This document shows, in pieces, positions 37,374 through 44,415 of a DNA stretch of 64,000 bases. Position 1 is the first letter of the stretch, and every line of letters begins with the position of its first letter. The notes under the pieces were generated by a model, which saw nothing but the letters and a program-made list of their open reading frames with translations, was not told where the DNA came from and did no database searches. Source of the stretch: Pseudoxanthomonas sp. SL93. Lineage in GTDB: Bacteria > Pseudomonadota > Gammaproteobacteria > Xanthomonadales > Xanthomonadaceae. Where the stretch lies: positions 2,914,001-2,978,000 of the forward strand of contig NZ_CP113065.1 in the NCBI RefSeq assembly GCF_026625825.1, read 5' to 3'. Position numbers and translations under genes: made by a program.

Positions 37374-37985
37374 ATGGATGCTTTCGAATCTTCCTGGCAA
37401 CGCGCATGGACCGGCATCGGTGCGGTGGGTGAGGGTGGTGCGCTGTTCGCGCAGCTGAAGGCCGCGTATGCCGAGCCCCAGCGCCACTACCACACGCAGC
37501 AGCACCTTGTTGAATGCCTGTCGGCGTTCGATGATGCGCGTGCGTTGGCGGAATACCCACACGAGGTCGAACTGGCCTTGTGGTTCCACGACGCCATCTA
37601 CGACGTCAAGGGCCATGACAACGAGCAGCGCAGCGCCGACTGGGCGCGCACGGCATTGCTTGCGACCGGCGTCGATGTGGCCGCGGCCGACCGCGTGCAT
37701 GCGCTGGTGATGGCCACGCGACATACCGCCGTGCCGTCGGGCCGCGACGAACAACTGCTGGTCGACATCGACCTGTCCATCCTCGGCGCGGAGCGCACGC
37801 GATTCGACGAGTACGAGCAGCAGATCCGCAAGGAATACGCGTACGTGCCGGGCTTCCTGTTCCGGCGCAAGCGACGCGAGATCCTGCGGGGCTTCCTGCA
37901 GCGTCCGCGCATCTACAGCACCGCCCGGTTCCACGACGCACTGGAAACACGCGCGCGCGACAACCTGCAGCGGGTGGCCGCATGA
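37374..37985 (+). CDS. HD-superfamily metal-dependent phosphohydrolase (COG4339 type)
   Basis: 203 aa. The metal-binding residues are in RHYHTQQHL (His38-His44) and the HD pair His72-Asp73 in LALWFHDAIYD, with a further DNEQRSADWA helix and VDIDLSILG, where an Asp may complete the site. This matches small uncharacterised HD hydrolases often labelled as 'NMDA receptor-like' by old automatic transfer. Substrate unknown. The stop overlaps the next gene's ATG. Confidence 0.85.
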   Translation: MDAFESSWQRAWTGIGAVGEGGALFAQLKAAYAEPQRHYHTQQHLVECLSAFDDARALAEYPHEVELALWFHDAIYDVKGHDNEQRSADWARTALLATGVDVAAADRVHALVMATRHTAVPSGRDEQLLVDIDLSILGAERTRFDEYEQQIRKEYAYVPGFLFRRKRREILRGFLQRPRIYSTARFHDALETRARDNLQRVAA

Positions 37986-38428
37986 ACCGCGCCGATGGGC
38001 TCGCGCTGGCGGGGCAGGGCGTGGGCGTGCTGGCCCTGGGGGCCTGGGCGGGGCATGCCGCCGCACCGATGATGGAAGGCAGTGCGGTCTACGGCGCCTG
38101 CCTCCTGCTGGCGGCGCTGGTGTGCGGGCACGCCGCCGCACGCACGCTGGCGGTGACGTTGCTGGCGCCGGTGGCCGCGGCGCAGCTGGTCCAGCGCATG
38201 CGTCAGCCGCAACCGGATCCGCGTGCACAGACACGTGGCGAGCGCTGGTTGGACCTGGGCCTGACCCTGGTGGCCGTGCTGGTGTTCATCGCGACCGCGC
38301 TGGTGGCAGGACTGATGATGTGGGCGTGGGGCGAGGGTGTTTCCCTGGTTGGCGCCTTGTTGCGTTTCGGTGCCGCGTCGGTCCTGCTGTCGCCGTTGAT
38401 GCCGCGTACGCTGCGCGCGCTCGGTTGA
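37982..38428 (+). CDS. Four-helix membrane protein, function unknown
   Basis: 148 aa with hydrophobic segments at about 5-25, 35-72, 90-112 and 118-140. Its ATG overlaps the HD-domain stop by 4 bases, implying coupled expression. No family is recognised. It converges on the patatin gene, with 7 bases between. Confidence 0.65.
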   Translation: MNRADGLALAGQGVGVLALGAWAGHAAAPMMEGSAVYGACLLLAALVCGHAAARTLAVTLLAPVAAAQLVQRMRQPQPDPRAQTRGERWLDLGLTLVAVLVFIATALVAGLMMWAWGEGVSLVGALLRFGAASVLLSPLMPRTLRALG

Positions 38429-38435
38429 ACGCCCG

Positions 38436-39470
38436 TTACGGTGCCTTCACCGGCTGGCCGCTGGCGTCGCACTTCACGTCGCGGCCGAACAGGCGTCCCA
38501 GGCGCGAAGGCTCCTCCAGGCAGCGCGGGTCGGGCTTCGGCGGCGCATGTCGGGCCGCATGCGCGGCGTTGCGCGTGCGCTGCAGTTCGGCCAGCTTCGC
38601 CTTGATCTGCGGCATGGCGGCCAGCGCGGCGCGTTCGCCCTCGAGGATGGCGTTGTTCTTCTGCTCGAAATCGGCCGGCCCGATGTCGTTGACCTTCGGC
38701 CGGATGACGATGTCGGCGCGCGCGAGTTCCTGTTCGCCCAGGCGCTGGCCCATGATGCCGATGGACTGGTTGACGATGCCCAGCATGCTGCCCGGCTTGG
38801 TGCCCGGCGCCTTGGTGGAGATGTCCACGGCGATGACGAAATCCGCACCCAGCTGGCGTGCGGCATCCACCGGCACCGGGCTCACCACGCCGCCGTCCAC
38901 GTAGCTCGCCTTGCCGATCACCACCGGTTCGAACACGCCGGGGATGCTGCTGGACGCACGCACCGCCTGGCCCGTGTTACCGCGCACGAACACCGTGCGC
39001 TCACCGGTTTCCAGTTGCGTGGCCACGGCGGCGAAGGGTTTAGCCAACTGCTGGATGTTGCGCTTGCCGACCAGGCCGTTGACGTAGTCCTGCAGCTTCA
39101 GCCCCTGCACCAGTCCACCGGAGAACAGCCGCACGTCGCGGATCTTCGCCTCGTCCAGCGCGAACGCCTGCTTCTGCATCTGGAAGGGGTCCATGCCGCT
39201 GGCGTACAGCGCGCCCACCACGCTGCCGGCGCTGGTGCCGGAGACCACCACCGGCTCGATGCCGTTGGCTTCCAGCATCTTGATGACGCCGATGTGCGCG
39301 AACCCCTTCGCCGCGCCGCCACCCAGCGCGATGCCGACCTTGGGCTTCGGCGCCGCCGGCACCGGCTTCACCACCGCGGCGGGCGGCGCGGGGCGCACGT
39401 TGTCGCCACCACAGGCGGCAAGGAACAGGGTACCGAGCAGAAGGGTGGGCAGGCGAAGGGGAGGGCGCAT
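38436..39470 (-). CDS. Patatin-like phospholipase lipoprotein (RssA-like)
   Basis: 344 aa from ATG 39470 (MRPPLRLPTLLLGTLFLAACGG). A lipobox LAAC (Cys20) predicts membrane anchoring. The patatin catalytic dyad is Ser80 in GTSAGS and Asp192 in VDGGVVSPVP; the oxyanion loop GIALGGGAAKGFAHIGV lies at 46-62. Such proteins hydrolyse acyl lipids; Escherichia coli RssA is a distant cytoplasmic relative. The C-terminal ~60 residues (helical, then Pro/Arg-rich) are an added tail. Confidence 0.9.
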   Translation of the reverse strand: MRPPLRLPTLLLGTLFLAACGGDNVRPAPPAAVVKPVPAAPKPKVGIALGGGAAKGFAHIGVIKMLEANGIEPVVVSGTSAGSVVGALYASGMDPFQMQKQAFALDEAKIRDVRLFSGGLVQGLKLQDYVNGLVGKRNIQQLAKPFAAVATQLETGERTVFVRGNTGQAVRASSSIPGVFEPVVIGKASYVDGGVVSPVPVDAARQLGADFVIAVDISTKAPGTKPGSMLGIVNQSIGIMGQRLGEQELARADIVIRPKVNDIGPADFEQKNNAILEGERAALAAMPQIKAKLAELQRTRNAAHAARHAPPKPDPRCLEEPSRLGRLFGRDVKCDASGQPVKAP

Positions 39471-39543
39471 GGCGGTGCACGAAGCGGAAGTGGCGCGCAG
39501 GATAGCGCCCCTTGCCGCAACCGCGGCCAACGACGTCGATCGG

Positions 39544-40470
39544 TCAGCGCGACCGATCGTCTCCGGAGCGGCGTCGCGCACTGCCGGGTCCGACCCCTTC
39601 GACGCGCTTGAAGAACCGACGGAAGGCCGCCTCGCTGCTGTATCCGAGCATTTCGGCGATGGCGGCCACAGAGAATCGGCGGTTCTTCAGTAGCCGGCGC
39701 GCCTCGGTCGCCCGCCAGTGGGCCAGGTACTGGATAGGGGGCGAACCGACCGTGGCCGTGAACAGCTCGGCGAAGGCGGTGCGCGACATGCCGGCTTCCC
39801 GGGCCATCGACTGGATGGTCCAATCCGCCCCGGGCTGTGCGTGGATCGCGGAAAGCGCCCGCGACAGACGCGCATCGGTGAGGGCGGCGAGCAGGCCGCG
39901 GGGCTGCTCGGCTTGGCGCACGTATTCGCACACCGCCATGGTGAACAGTGAATCGGCCAGCTTGTTCTGCACCAGCTGGCGCCCCCAGCGACGTTCGCGG
40001 CTGGTCTCGGCCAGCATCTGCGCCAGTTGCCGGAAGCCGGCGCTGCTGTCCTGCCCGCGGATCACGAACCAGCGCGGCAGGGCGGCGAAGATCGGGTTGT
40101 GCGCGCCGGTGATGAATTCAAGTTCGCCGCACAGCATGCTGGTGTCGCCTGCGTCGGAGGTGTCGGCCAGATGAGGGTCCGGCGAAGACGAAAGGATATG
40201 CCGCACGCCCGCGGGAAACACGATCAGGTCGCCGCGCTCCAGCAATACAGGTTCATCGACGGCCTCGCCGCTGATCCAGCACCGGCCGTGCGTGACCAGG
40301 TGGAACTGGCCATGGTGTGTCGCCGGCTCGCTGTCGTACCAGGTGCCGCAGTAGCGCACATCGGCCGTGATCTCCACGCGCATGCGGTATGCCCCCAACA
40401 CCGTCTCGAGCACGGCGTCGCGGTCATCGTCTTCGGCCAGGCCGAACGCAGGGGCGTGTGTTGCATCCAT
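39544..40470 (-). CDS. AraC-family transcriptional regulator with cupin-type sensor domain
   Basis: 308 aa. The N-terminal domain (about 25-190) is a cupin (AraC_binding_2/Cupin_6 type) with VTHGRCWISGEAVDEPVLLERGDLIVFPAGVRH. Two AraC helix-turn-helix motifs follow at about 205-300: WTIQSMAREAGMSRTAFAELF and FSVAAIAEMLGYSSEAAFRRFFKR. The C-terminus is Arg-rich. It is divergent from the bufferin operon with 206 bases between starts; a regulatory link is possible but unproven. Confidence 0.9.
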   Translation of the reverse strand: MDATHAPAFGLAEDDDRDAVLETVLGAYRMRVEITADVRYCGTWYDSEPATHHGQFHLVTHGRCWISGEAVDEPVLLERGDLIVFPAGVRHILSSSPDPHLADTSDAGDTSMLCGELEFITGAHNPIFAALPRWFVIRGQDSSAGFRQLAQMLAETSRERRWGRQLVQNKLADSLFTMAVCEYVRQAEQPRGLLAALTDARLSRALSAIHAQPGADWTIQSMAREAGMSRTAFAELFTATVGSPPIQYLAHWRATEARRLLKNRRFSVAAIAEMLGYSSEAAFRRFFKRVEGVGPGSARRRSGDDRSR

Positions 40471-40676
40471 GCCGCCATCCTAGGCCACGGGGTGCACGCG
40501 GGCCATGACCGTGCGTCCGCCGTTCATGCGCAGGCGTCCGCCACAGCCCGTGCCCGGACGATGGGCTATATCGCCGGAACGCGGAGGAATAGTCGTTCGG
40601 CGCACGCAACGCTGGAATGGCAAGGCGTCCTGCGGTCTGTCGAAGACGCCTTCCCCAACCCCAAAGAGGTCTTGTC

Positions 40677-40979
40677 ATGAACACCACCAAGCTTTCCGGT
40701 CTTTCCGTCGCGGTTGCCGCTGCCGCCCTGTTCCTCGGTGCACCGATGGCCCATGCTGCCGAGTCCGGATCGGCGAAGGTCGGCCATTGCGTCGGCGCCA
40801 ATGCCTGCAAGGGACAGGGCGCGTGCAAGAGCGCGTCCAACGCGTGCAAGGGCCAGAACGCGTGCAAGGGCCACGGTTTCACCGAGTCCACCGCCGAGAC
40901 CTGCAAGACGGCCGGCGGCAAGTTCGAAGCGCCCAAGCCGCAGAAGAAGGCGGCTGACGCGAAGAAAGCCAACAGCTGA
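40677..40979 (+). CDS. bufA2: BufA2-type bufferin precursor, periplasmic copper-binding RiPP
   Basis: 100 aa from ATG 40677, with AGAGG 9 bases upstream; an earlier in-frame ATG is rejected because the signal peptide begins here. A 28-residue Sec signal ends AHA-AES. The mature part has six cysteines (38, 44, 50, 57, 63, 76), four in a repeated ACK(G/S) context (ANACKGQGACKSASNACKGQ), and a Lys/Ala-rich tail. Bufferins are peptides whose cysteines are converted to thiooxazole-type groups by BufB/BufC before export and which chelate copper. BufB, BufC and a DoxX protein follow directly. Confidence 0.88.
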   Translation: MNTTKLSGLSVAVAAAALFLGAPMAHAAESGSAKVGHCVGANACKGQGACKSASNACKGQNACKGHGFTESTAETCKTAGGKFEAPKPQKKAADAKKANS

Positions 40980-41001
40980 CACGCCACCGCGACGCGACGC
41001 C

Positions 41002-41847
41002 ATGAGCACGTCCCTGCACGGCTTCGGCCTGGGTCTGCGCCCACAGCACTATGACGCGCTGCTGGCTGGCGACGCGCGCGTGGACTGGCTGGAGATCCTC
41101 AGCGAGAACTACCTGGTCGACGGTGGCCGGCCACTGTGGATGCTGGACCGCATGGCCGAACGCTGGCCGGTGGCGATGCATGGCGTCTCGCTCAACATCG
41201 GTGGCAGCGATCCACTGGATCGCGGGTACCTGTGCGCGCTGGGCCGCCTGGCCCGGCGCGTGCGGCCGAGGATCGTGTCCGATCACCTGTGCTGGACCCG
41301 CCATGGTGGCGTCCAGTTCCACGACCTGCTGCCGCTGCCGCAGAACGACGATACGGTGCGCCACGTCGCCGCACGCGTCCGCCAGGTGCAGGATGCCCTC
41401 GGCATGCCGCTGGTGCTGGAGAACGTGTCCAGCTACCTGCGTTTCGCCGACGACACGCTGGACGAGGCACAGTTCCTGTCCGCTGTCGTGGCCGAGAGCG
41501 GGTGCGGGCTGTTGCTGGATGTGAACAACATCTTCGTCAACGCGCACAACCATGGCTTCGATGCGGTCGCCTTCCTCGACCGCCTGCCGCGTAGCGCAGT
41601 CCGCCAGCTCCACCTGGCCGGGCACAGCGTGGACGTCCAAGGCAGTGGCCTGCTGATCGACACGCACGACGCGCCGGTGCCCGATGGCGTGTGGTCGCTG
41701 TACGCAGAGGCCGTGCGGCGGTTCGGTCCGATCCCGGCGATGATCGAGCGCGACGACCACATTCCACCGCTTGGCGACATGCTGGCGGAGCTGGACATCG
41801 CGCGCCGGGTCGCGGCGGAAGCGGAGCGCTTGAAGGAGGCCGCATGA
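41002..41847 (+). CDS. bufB: BufB, MNIO-family (DUF692) peptide-modifying oxygenase
   Basis: 281 aa. DUF692 enzymes are TIM-barrel multinuclear non-haem iron oxygenases that modify cysteines in precursor peptides. Family landmarks with likely iron ligands: WLEILSENYL, MHGVSLNIGG, VSDHLCWTRHGG, LENVSSYLRF, LLLDVNNIFVNAHNHG, LHLAGHS and IERDDHIPPL. Length is normal. It starts 22 bases after the bufferin gene and its stop overlaps the bufC start (ATGA). Confidence 0.93.
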   Translation: MSTSLHGFGLGLRPQHYDALLAGDARVDWLEILSENYLVDGGRPLWMLDRMAERWPVAMHGVSLNIGGSDPLDRGYLCALGRLARRVRPRIVSDHLCWTRHGGVQFHDLLPLPQNDDTVRHVAARVRQVQDALGMPLVLENVSSYLRFADDTLDEAQFLSAVVAESGCGLLLDVNNIFVNAHNHGFDAVAFLDRLPRSAVRQLHLAGHSVDVQGSGLLIDTHDAPVPDGVWSLYAEAVRRFGPIPAMIERDDHIPPLGDMLAELDIARRVAAEAERLKEAA

Positions 41848-42614
41848 AGGGCGCCGTGCCACTTCCCGCCCGGCAGCAGCGGTTTGCGCAGTGGTTGCTT
41901 CGTGGCGACGGGCGCGACGCTCCCGCGATCCGCGCGTTGGATGCACGCGACGGCACCACGCGGCTGCGCGTGTACGCCGACGGCTACCGCTGGCGGTTGG
42001 TCGAGGTGCTGGGCAACGACTACCCCGTGTTGCGTGCGTCGCTTGGTCCGGATCGTTTCGATGCGCTTGCGGCGCGCTACCTCGAAGCGTGTCCCTCGCG
42101 GCATCCTTCGGTCCGCCACGTGGGCGCACGCTTCCCGCGCTGGCTGGCGACGTACGCAGGCGAGGATCGTGCGCTGTCCGATCTGGCCCGCCTGGAGTGG
42201 CGGCAGGGCGAGGCATTCGATGCGGCCGACGCCTGCCCTTGCACGCTCGACGACCTGCTGACGGTGGCGCACGAACGATGGCCGCGGCTGCGCGTGACGC
42301 TGCACCCCGCCGTGCGTCGCCTAGGCCTGCGCAGCAATGCGGTTGTGCTGCTCGATGCGCATGCGCGGGGCATCCCGTTGCCGCGCCTGGCCGCGGAACC
42401 GGCAACGGCCTGGCTGCTGTGGCGGCATGACTTCGATGTGCACTGGCGGCGCCTGCCGCGCGACGAAGCGATGGCGCTGGCCGCCGTCGCGCGTGGCGAC
42501 GTCTTCGCGGACTGGTGCGTGCGACTGCCGGGTACCTCGCCGGCGCTGCGTGCCGCCGGCCTGCTCAAACGCTGGTTGACGGACGGTCTGGTGACCGGTC
42601 TGTCGACTTCATGA
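41844..42614 (+). CDS. bufC: BufC, DUF2063 partner of the bufferin-modifying enzyme
   Basis: 256 aa. The N-terminal DUF2063 (NGO1945-like) domain shows RQQRFAQWLLRGDG, RLRVYADGYRWRLVEVLGNDYP and FDALAARYLEACPSRHPSVRHVG. The C-terminal half is a variable domain thought to recognise the precursor peptide. It is translationally coupled to bufB and works with it as a modification complex in studied bufferin systems. Confidence 0.9.
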   Translation: MKGAVPLPARQQRFAQWLLRGDGRDAPAIRALDARDGTTRLRVYADGYRWRLVEVLGNDYPVLRASLGPDRFDALAARYLEACPSRHPSVRHVGARFPRWLATYAGEDRALSDLARLEWRQGEAFDAADACPCTLDDLLTVAHERWPRLRVTLHPAVRRLGLRSNAVVLLDAHARGIPLPRLAAEPATAWLLWRHDFDVHWRRLPRDEAMALAAVARGDVFADWCVRLPGTSPALRAAGLLKRWLTDGLVTGLSTS

Positions 42615-42633
42615 CATCCCGTAGGAGATTCCC

Positions 42634-43095
42634 ATGCAATCCGCTCCCCTGCACGACCGCGTGCTCGCTTTCCTCAACCGCCATGGCTGGATCGGCCCGC
42701 TGCTGCTGCGGCTGGTGTTCGGATATTTCTGGCTGGAGACCGGCTGGGCCAAGTTGAACAACCTGGCGTTCTTCACCGAGCGCTTCATCGAATGGGGTAT
42801 CCCGTGGCCGGCGCTCAGCGCCACGGTATGCGCCGGCACGGAATTCGTCGGCGGTGCGCTGATCATGCTCGGGCTGGCCACCCGCCTGACCATGCTGCCG
42901 ATGATCTTCAACATGCTGGTGGCGCTGGCCGTCGTGGTCCTGCCCGGCATCTCCACGCTGGATGAATTCGTCGAGCTGGACGAAGTGCTGTACGTGGCCG
43001 TGTTCGTCTGGCTGCTGTTCGCCGGTCCGGGGCGCGCGAGCCTGGACCATCTGATCGCGCGCCGCGCCGGCACCGCAGCACTCGCTGCGGCCTGA
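42634..43095 (+). CDS. DoxX-family membrane protein of the bufferin operon
   Basis: 153 aa with four membrane helices (about 20-40, 58-78, 84-104, 114-133). DoxX signatures are LLRLVFGYFWLETGWAKL and AGTEFVGGALIMLGLATRLT. It starts 19 bases after bufC behind GGAG. DoxX proteins often end bufferin operons and are suspected to provide redox or membrane functions for modification or export; the precise role is unknown. Confidence 0.88.
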   Translation: MQSAPLHDRVLAFLNRHGWIGPLLLRLVFGYFWLETGWAKLNNLAFFTERFIEWGIPWPALSATVCAGTEFVGGALIMLGLATRLTMLPMIFNMLVALAVVVLPGISTLDEFVELDEVLYVAVFVWLLFAGPGRASLDHLIARRAGTAALAAA

Positions 43096-43133
43096 GGGAG
43101 GTAGGCGGAACGCCATGCTTTCCGCCCCCCAGC

Positions 43134-44153
43134 TTAAAAGCTGTTGTCGCCGTCCAGGATGCGGCCCAGCCCGCCCAGCACCGAACCTTCGCCCCGGGCC
43201 TGCCCGCCGGCCTGCGGTGCGGCCTGCAGCATGCGGCCGGCCAGGCGCGAGAACGGCAGCGACTGCATCCACACCTTGCCCGGCCCGGTCAGCGTGGCGA
43301 GGAACACGCCCTCGCCGCCGAAGAACATGCTCTTGATGCCGCTGACCGGGCGCACGTCCATGTTGACGCTGGCGTGGTACGCCACCACGCAGCCGGTATC
43401 CACGTCGATGCGTTCGCCCGCCTGCAGCTCGCGCTCCACCACGGTGCCGCCGGCGTGCACGAACACCCAGCCGTCGCCTTCCAGCTTCTGCATGATGAAA
43501 CCCTCGCCGCCGAACAGGCCGGTCAGGATCTTGCGTTGCAGGTGGATGCCGACGGTGACGCCCCGGGCGCCGGCCAGGAAGCTGTCCTTCTGGCAGATCA
43601 GGCGGCCGCCGTGGTCGTCCAGCTTCATCGCCAGCACGGTGCCGGGGTAGGGCGCCGCGAAGGCCACCTTGGCCTTGCCCTGGCCGGTATGCGTGTACAG
43701 CGTGGTGAACAGGCTCTCGCCGGTCAGCACGCGCTTGCCCGCCGAGAACAGCTTGTCCATGAAGCCGCCGCCTTGGCCGCTGTGCGAGCCGTCGCCGAAC
43801 ACCGTGTCCATCTGCACGCTGCTGTCCTTGAACATCAGCGCGCCGGCTTCGGCGATGGCGCTTTCGCCGGGGTCCAGCTCAACCTCGACGAACTGCATGT
43901 CGCCGCCGACGATGCGGAAGTCGATCTCGTCGGCGGCCTTGCGCCCACCGGCGCCCGGCAGGGGCGGCAGGTGGGGCGGCGGGGTGGCGCCGGCGGCCAG
44001 TTCGGGCAGGTCGCGCACCGGCTTCCATTCGCGCATGCCCTCGCGCCAGCCCAGGGCGCCGGGATTGCGCTGCGCGTAGGCGCGGGCGGCGTCTTCGTCC
44101 AGCGGACCGGTGCGGTCGGCGCTGCCGGGGAGATTGAAGAACCAGTGCGTCAT
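43134..44153 (-). CDS. AIM24/TIGR00266-family protein with N-terminal GYF_2 domain
   Basis: 339 aa from ATG 44153 (MTHWFFNLPGSADRTGPLDED). The first ~50 residues resemble a GYF_2 protein-interaction module (WFFNLPG...GWREGMREWKPVRDLPEL). After a Pro-rich linker, the AIM24 beta-fold covers about 95-315 (MQFVEVELDPGESAIAEAGALMFKD, SLFTTLYTHTG, GGEGFIMQKLEGDGWVFVHAGG). The function of bacterial AIM24 proteins is not established. It converges with the DoxX gene. Confidence 0.85.
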   Translation of the reverse strand: MTHWFFNLPGSADRTGPLDEDAARAYAQRNPGALGWREGMREWKPVRDLPELAAGATPPPHLPPLPGAGGRKAADEIDFRIVGGDMQFVEVELDPGESAIAEAGALMFKDSSVQMDTVFGDGSHSGQGGGFMDKLFSAGKRVLTGESLFTTLYTHTGQGKAKVAFAAPYPGTVLAMKLDDHGGRLICQKDSFLAGARGVTVGIHLQRKILTGLFGGEGFIMQKLEGDGWVFVHAGGTVVERELQAGERIDVDTGCVVAYHASVNMDVRPVSGIKSMFFGGEGVFLATLTGPGKVWMQSLPFSRLAGRMLQAAPQAGGQARGEGSVLGGLGRILDGDNSF

Positions 44154-44340
44154 GGGGGCCATCCTGAGGGCGGAAGAGGGCGCCGAGTCTAGCCCGGCGC
44201 CCTGCCCGGGCGTCATCTGCCCAAGGTCATCCCGGTGCTGGAACGTACGTCGCGAAGGCCGGAGGTATGGTGGACGCCGCCGCGCGGGCTGAATCGCCGT
44301 TACCTTCGTCGCGAACGGGACTTCCGGCCATTGCCCCGCC

Positions 44341-44358
44341 TGTTGCTGTAATGCAACA
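44341..44358. promoter_or_regulatory. Inverted repeat upstream of the TonB-receptor gene
   Basis: TGTTGC-TGTAAT-GCAACA, perfect 6-base arms, 58 bases before the receptor start. Its placement suits an operator or promoter-proximal site. The 262-base gap around it (44154-44415) carries no other recognisable element. Confidence 0.4.
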
Positions 44359-44415
44359 TTCGCGTGCTAGCGCCGCCGCGCGCCCATCCCACCACCCATC
44401 CGGATAGCCACCGCC

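Noticed and set aside
40576..40598. ECF-sigma-like promoter (GGAAC...CGTTC) before the bufferin gene
   Set aside because: The spacing between the elements is 13 bases, shorter than the usual 16-17, so the match is probably chance.
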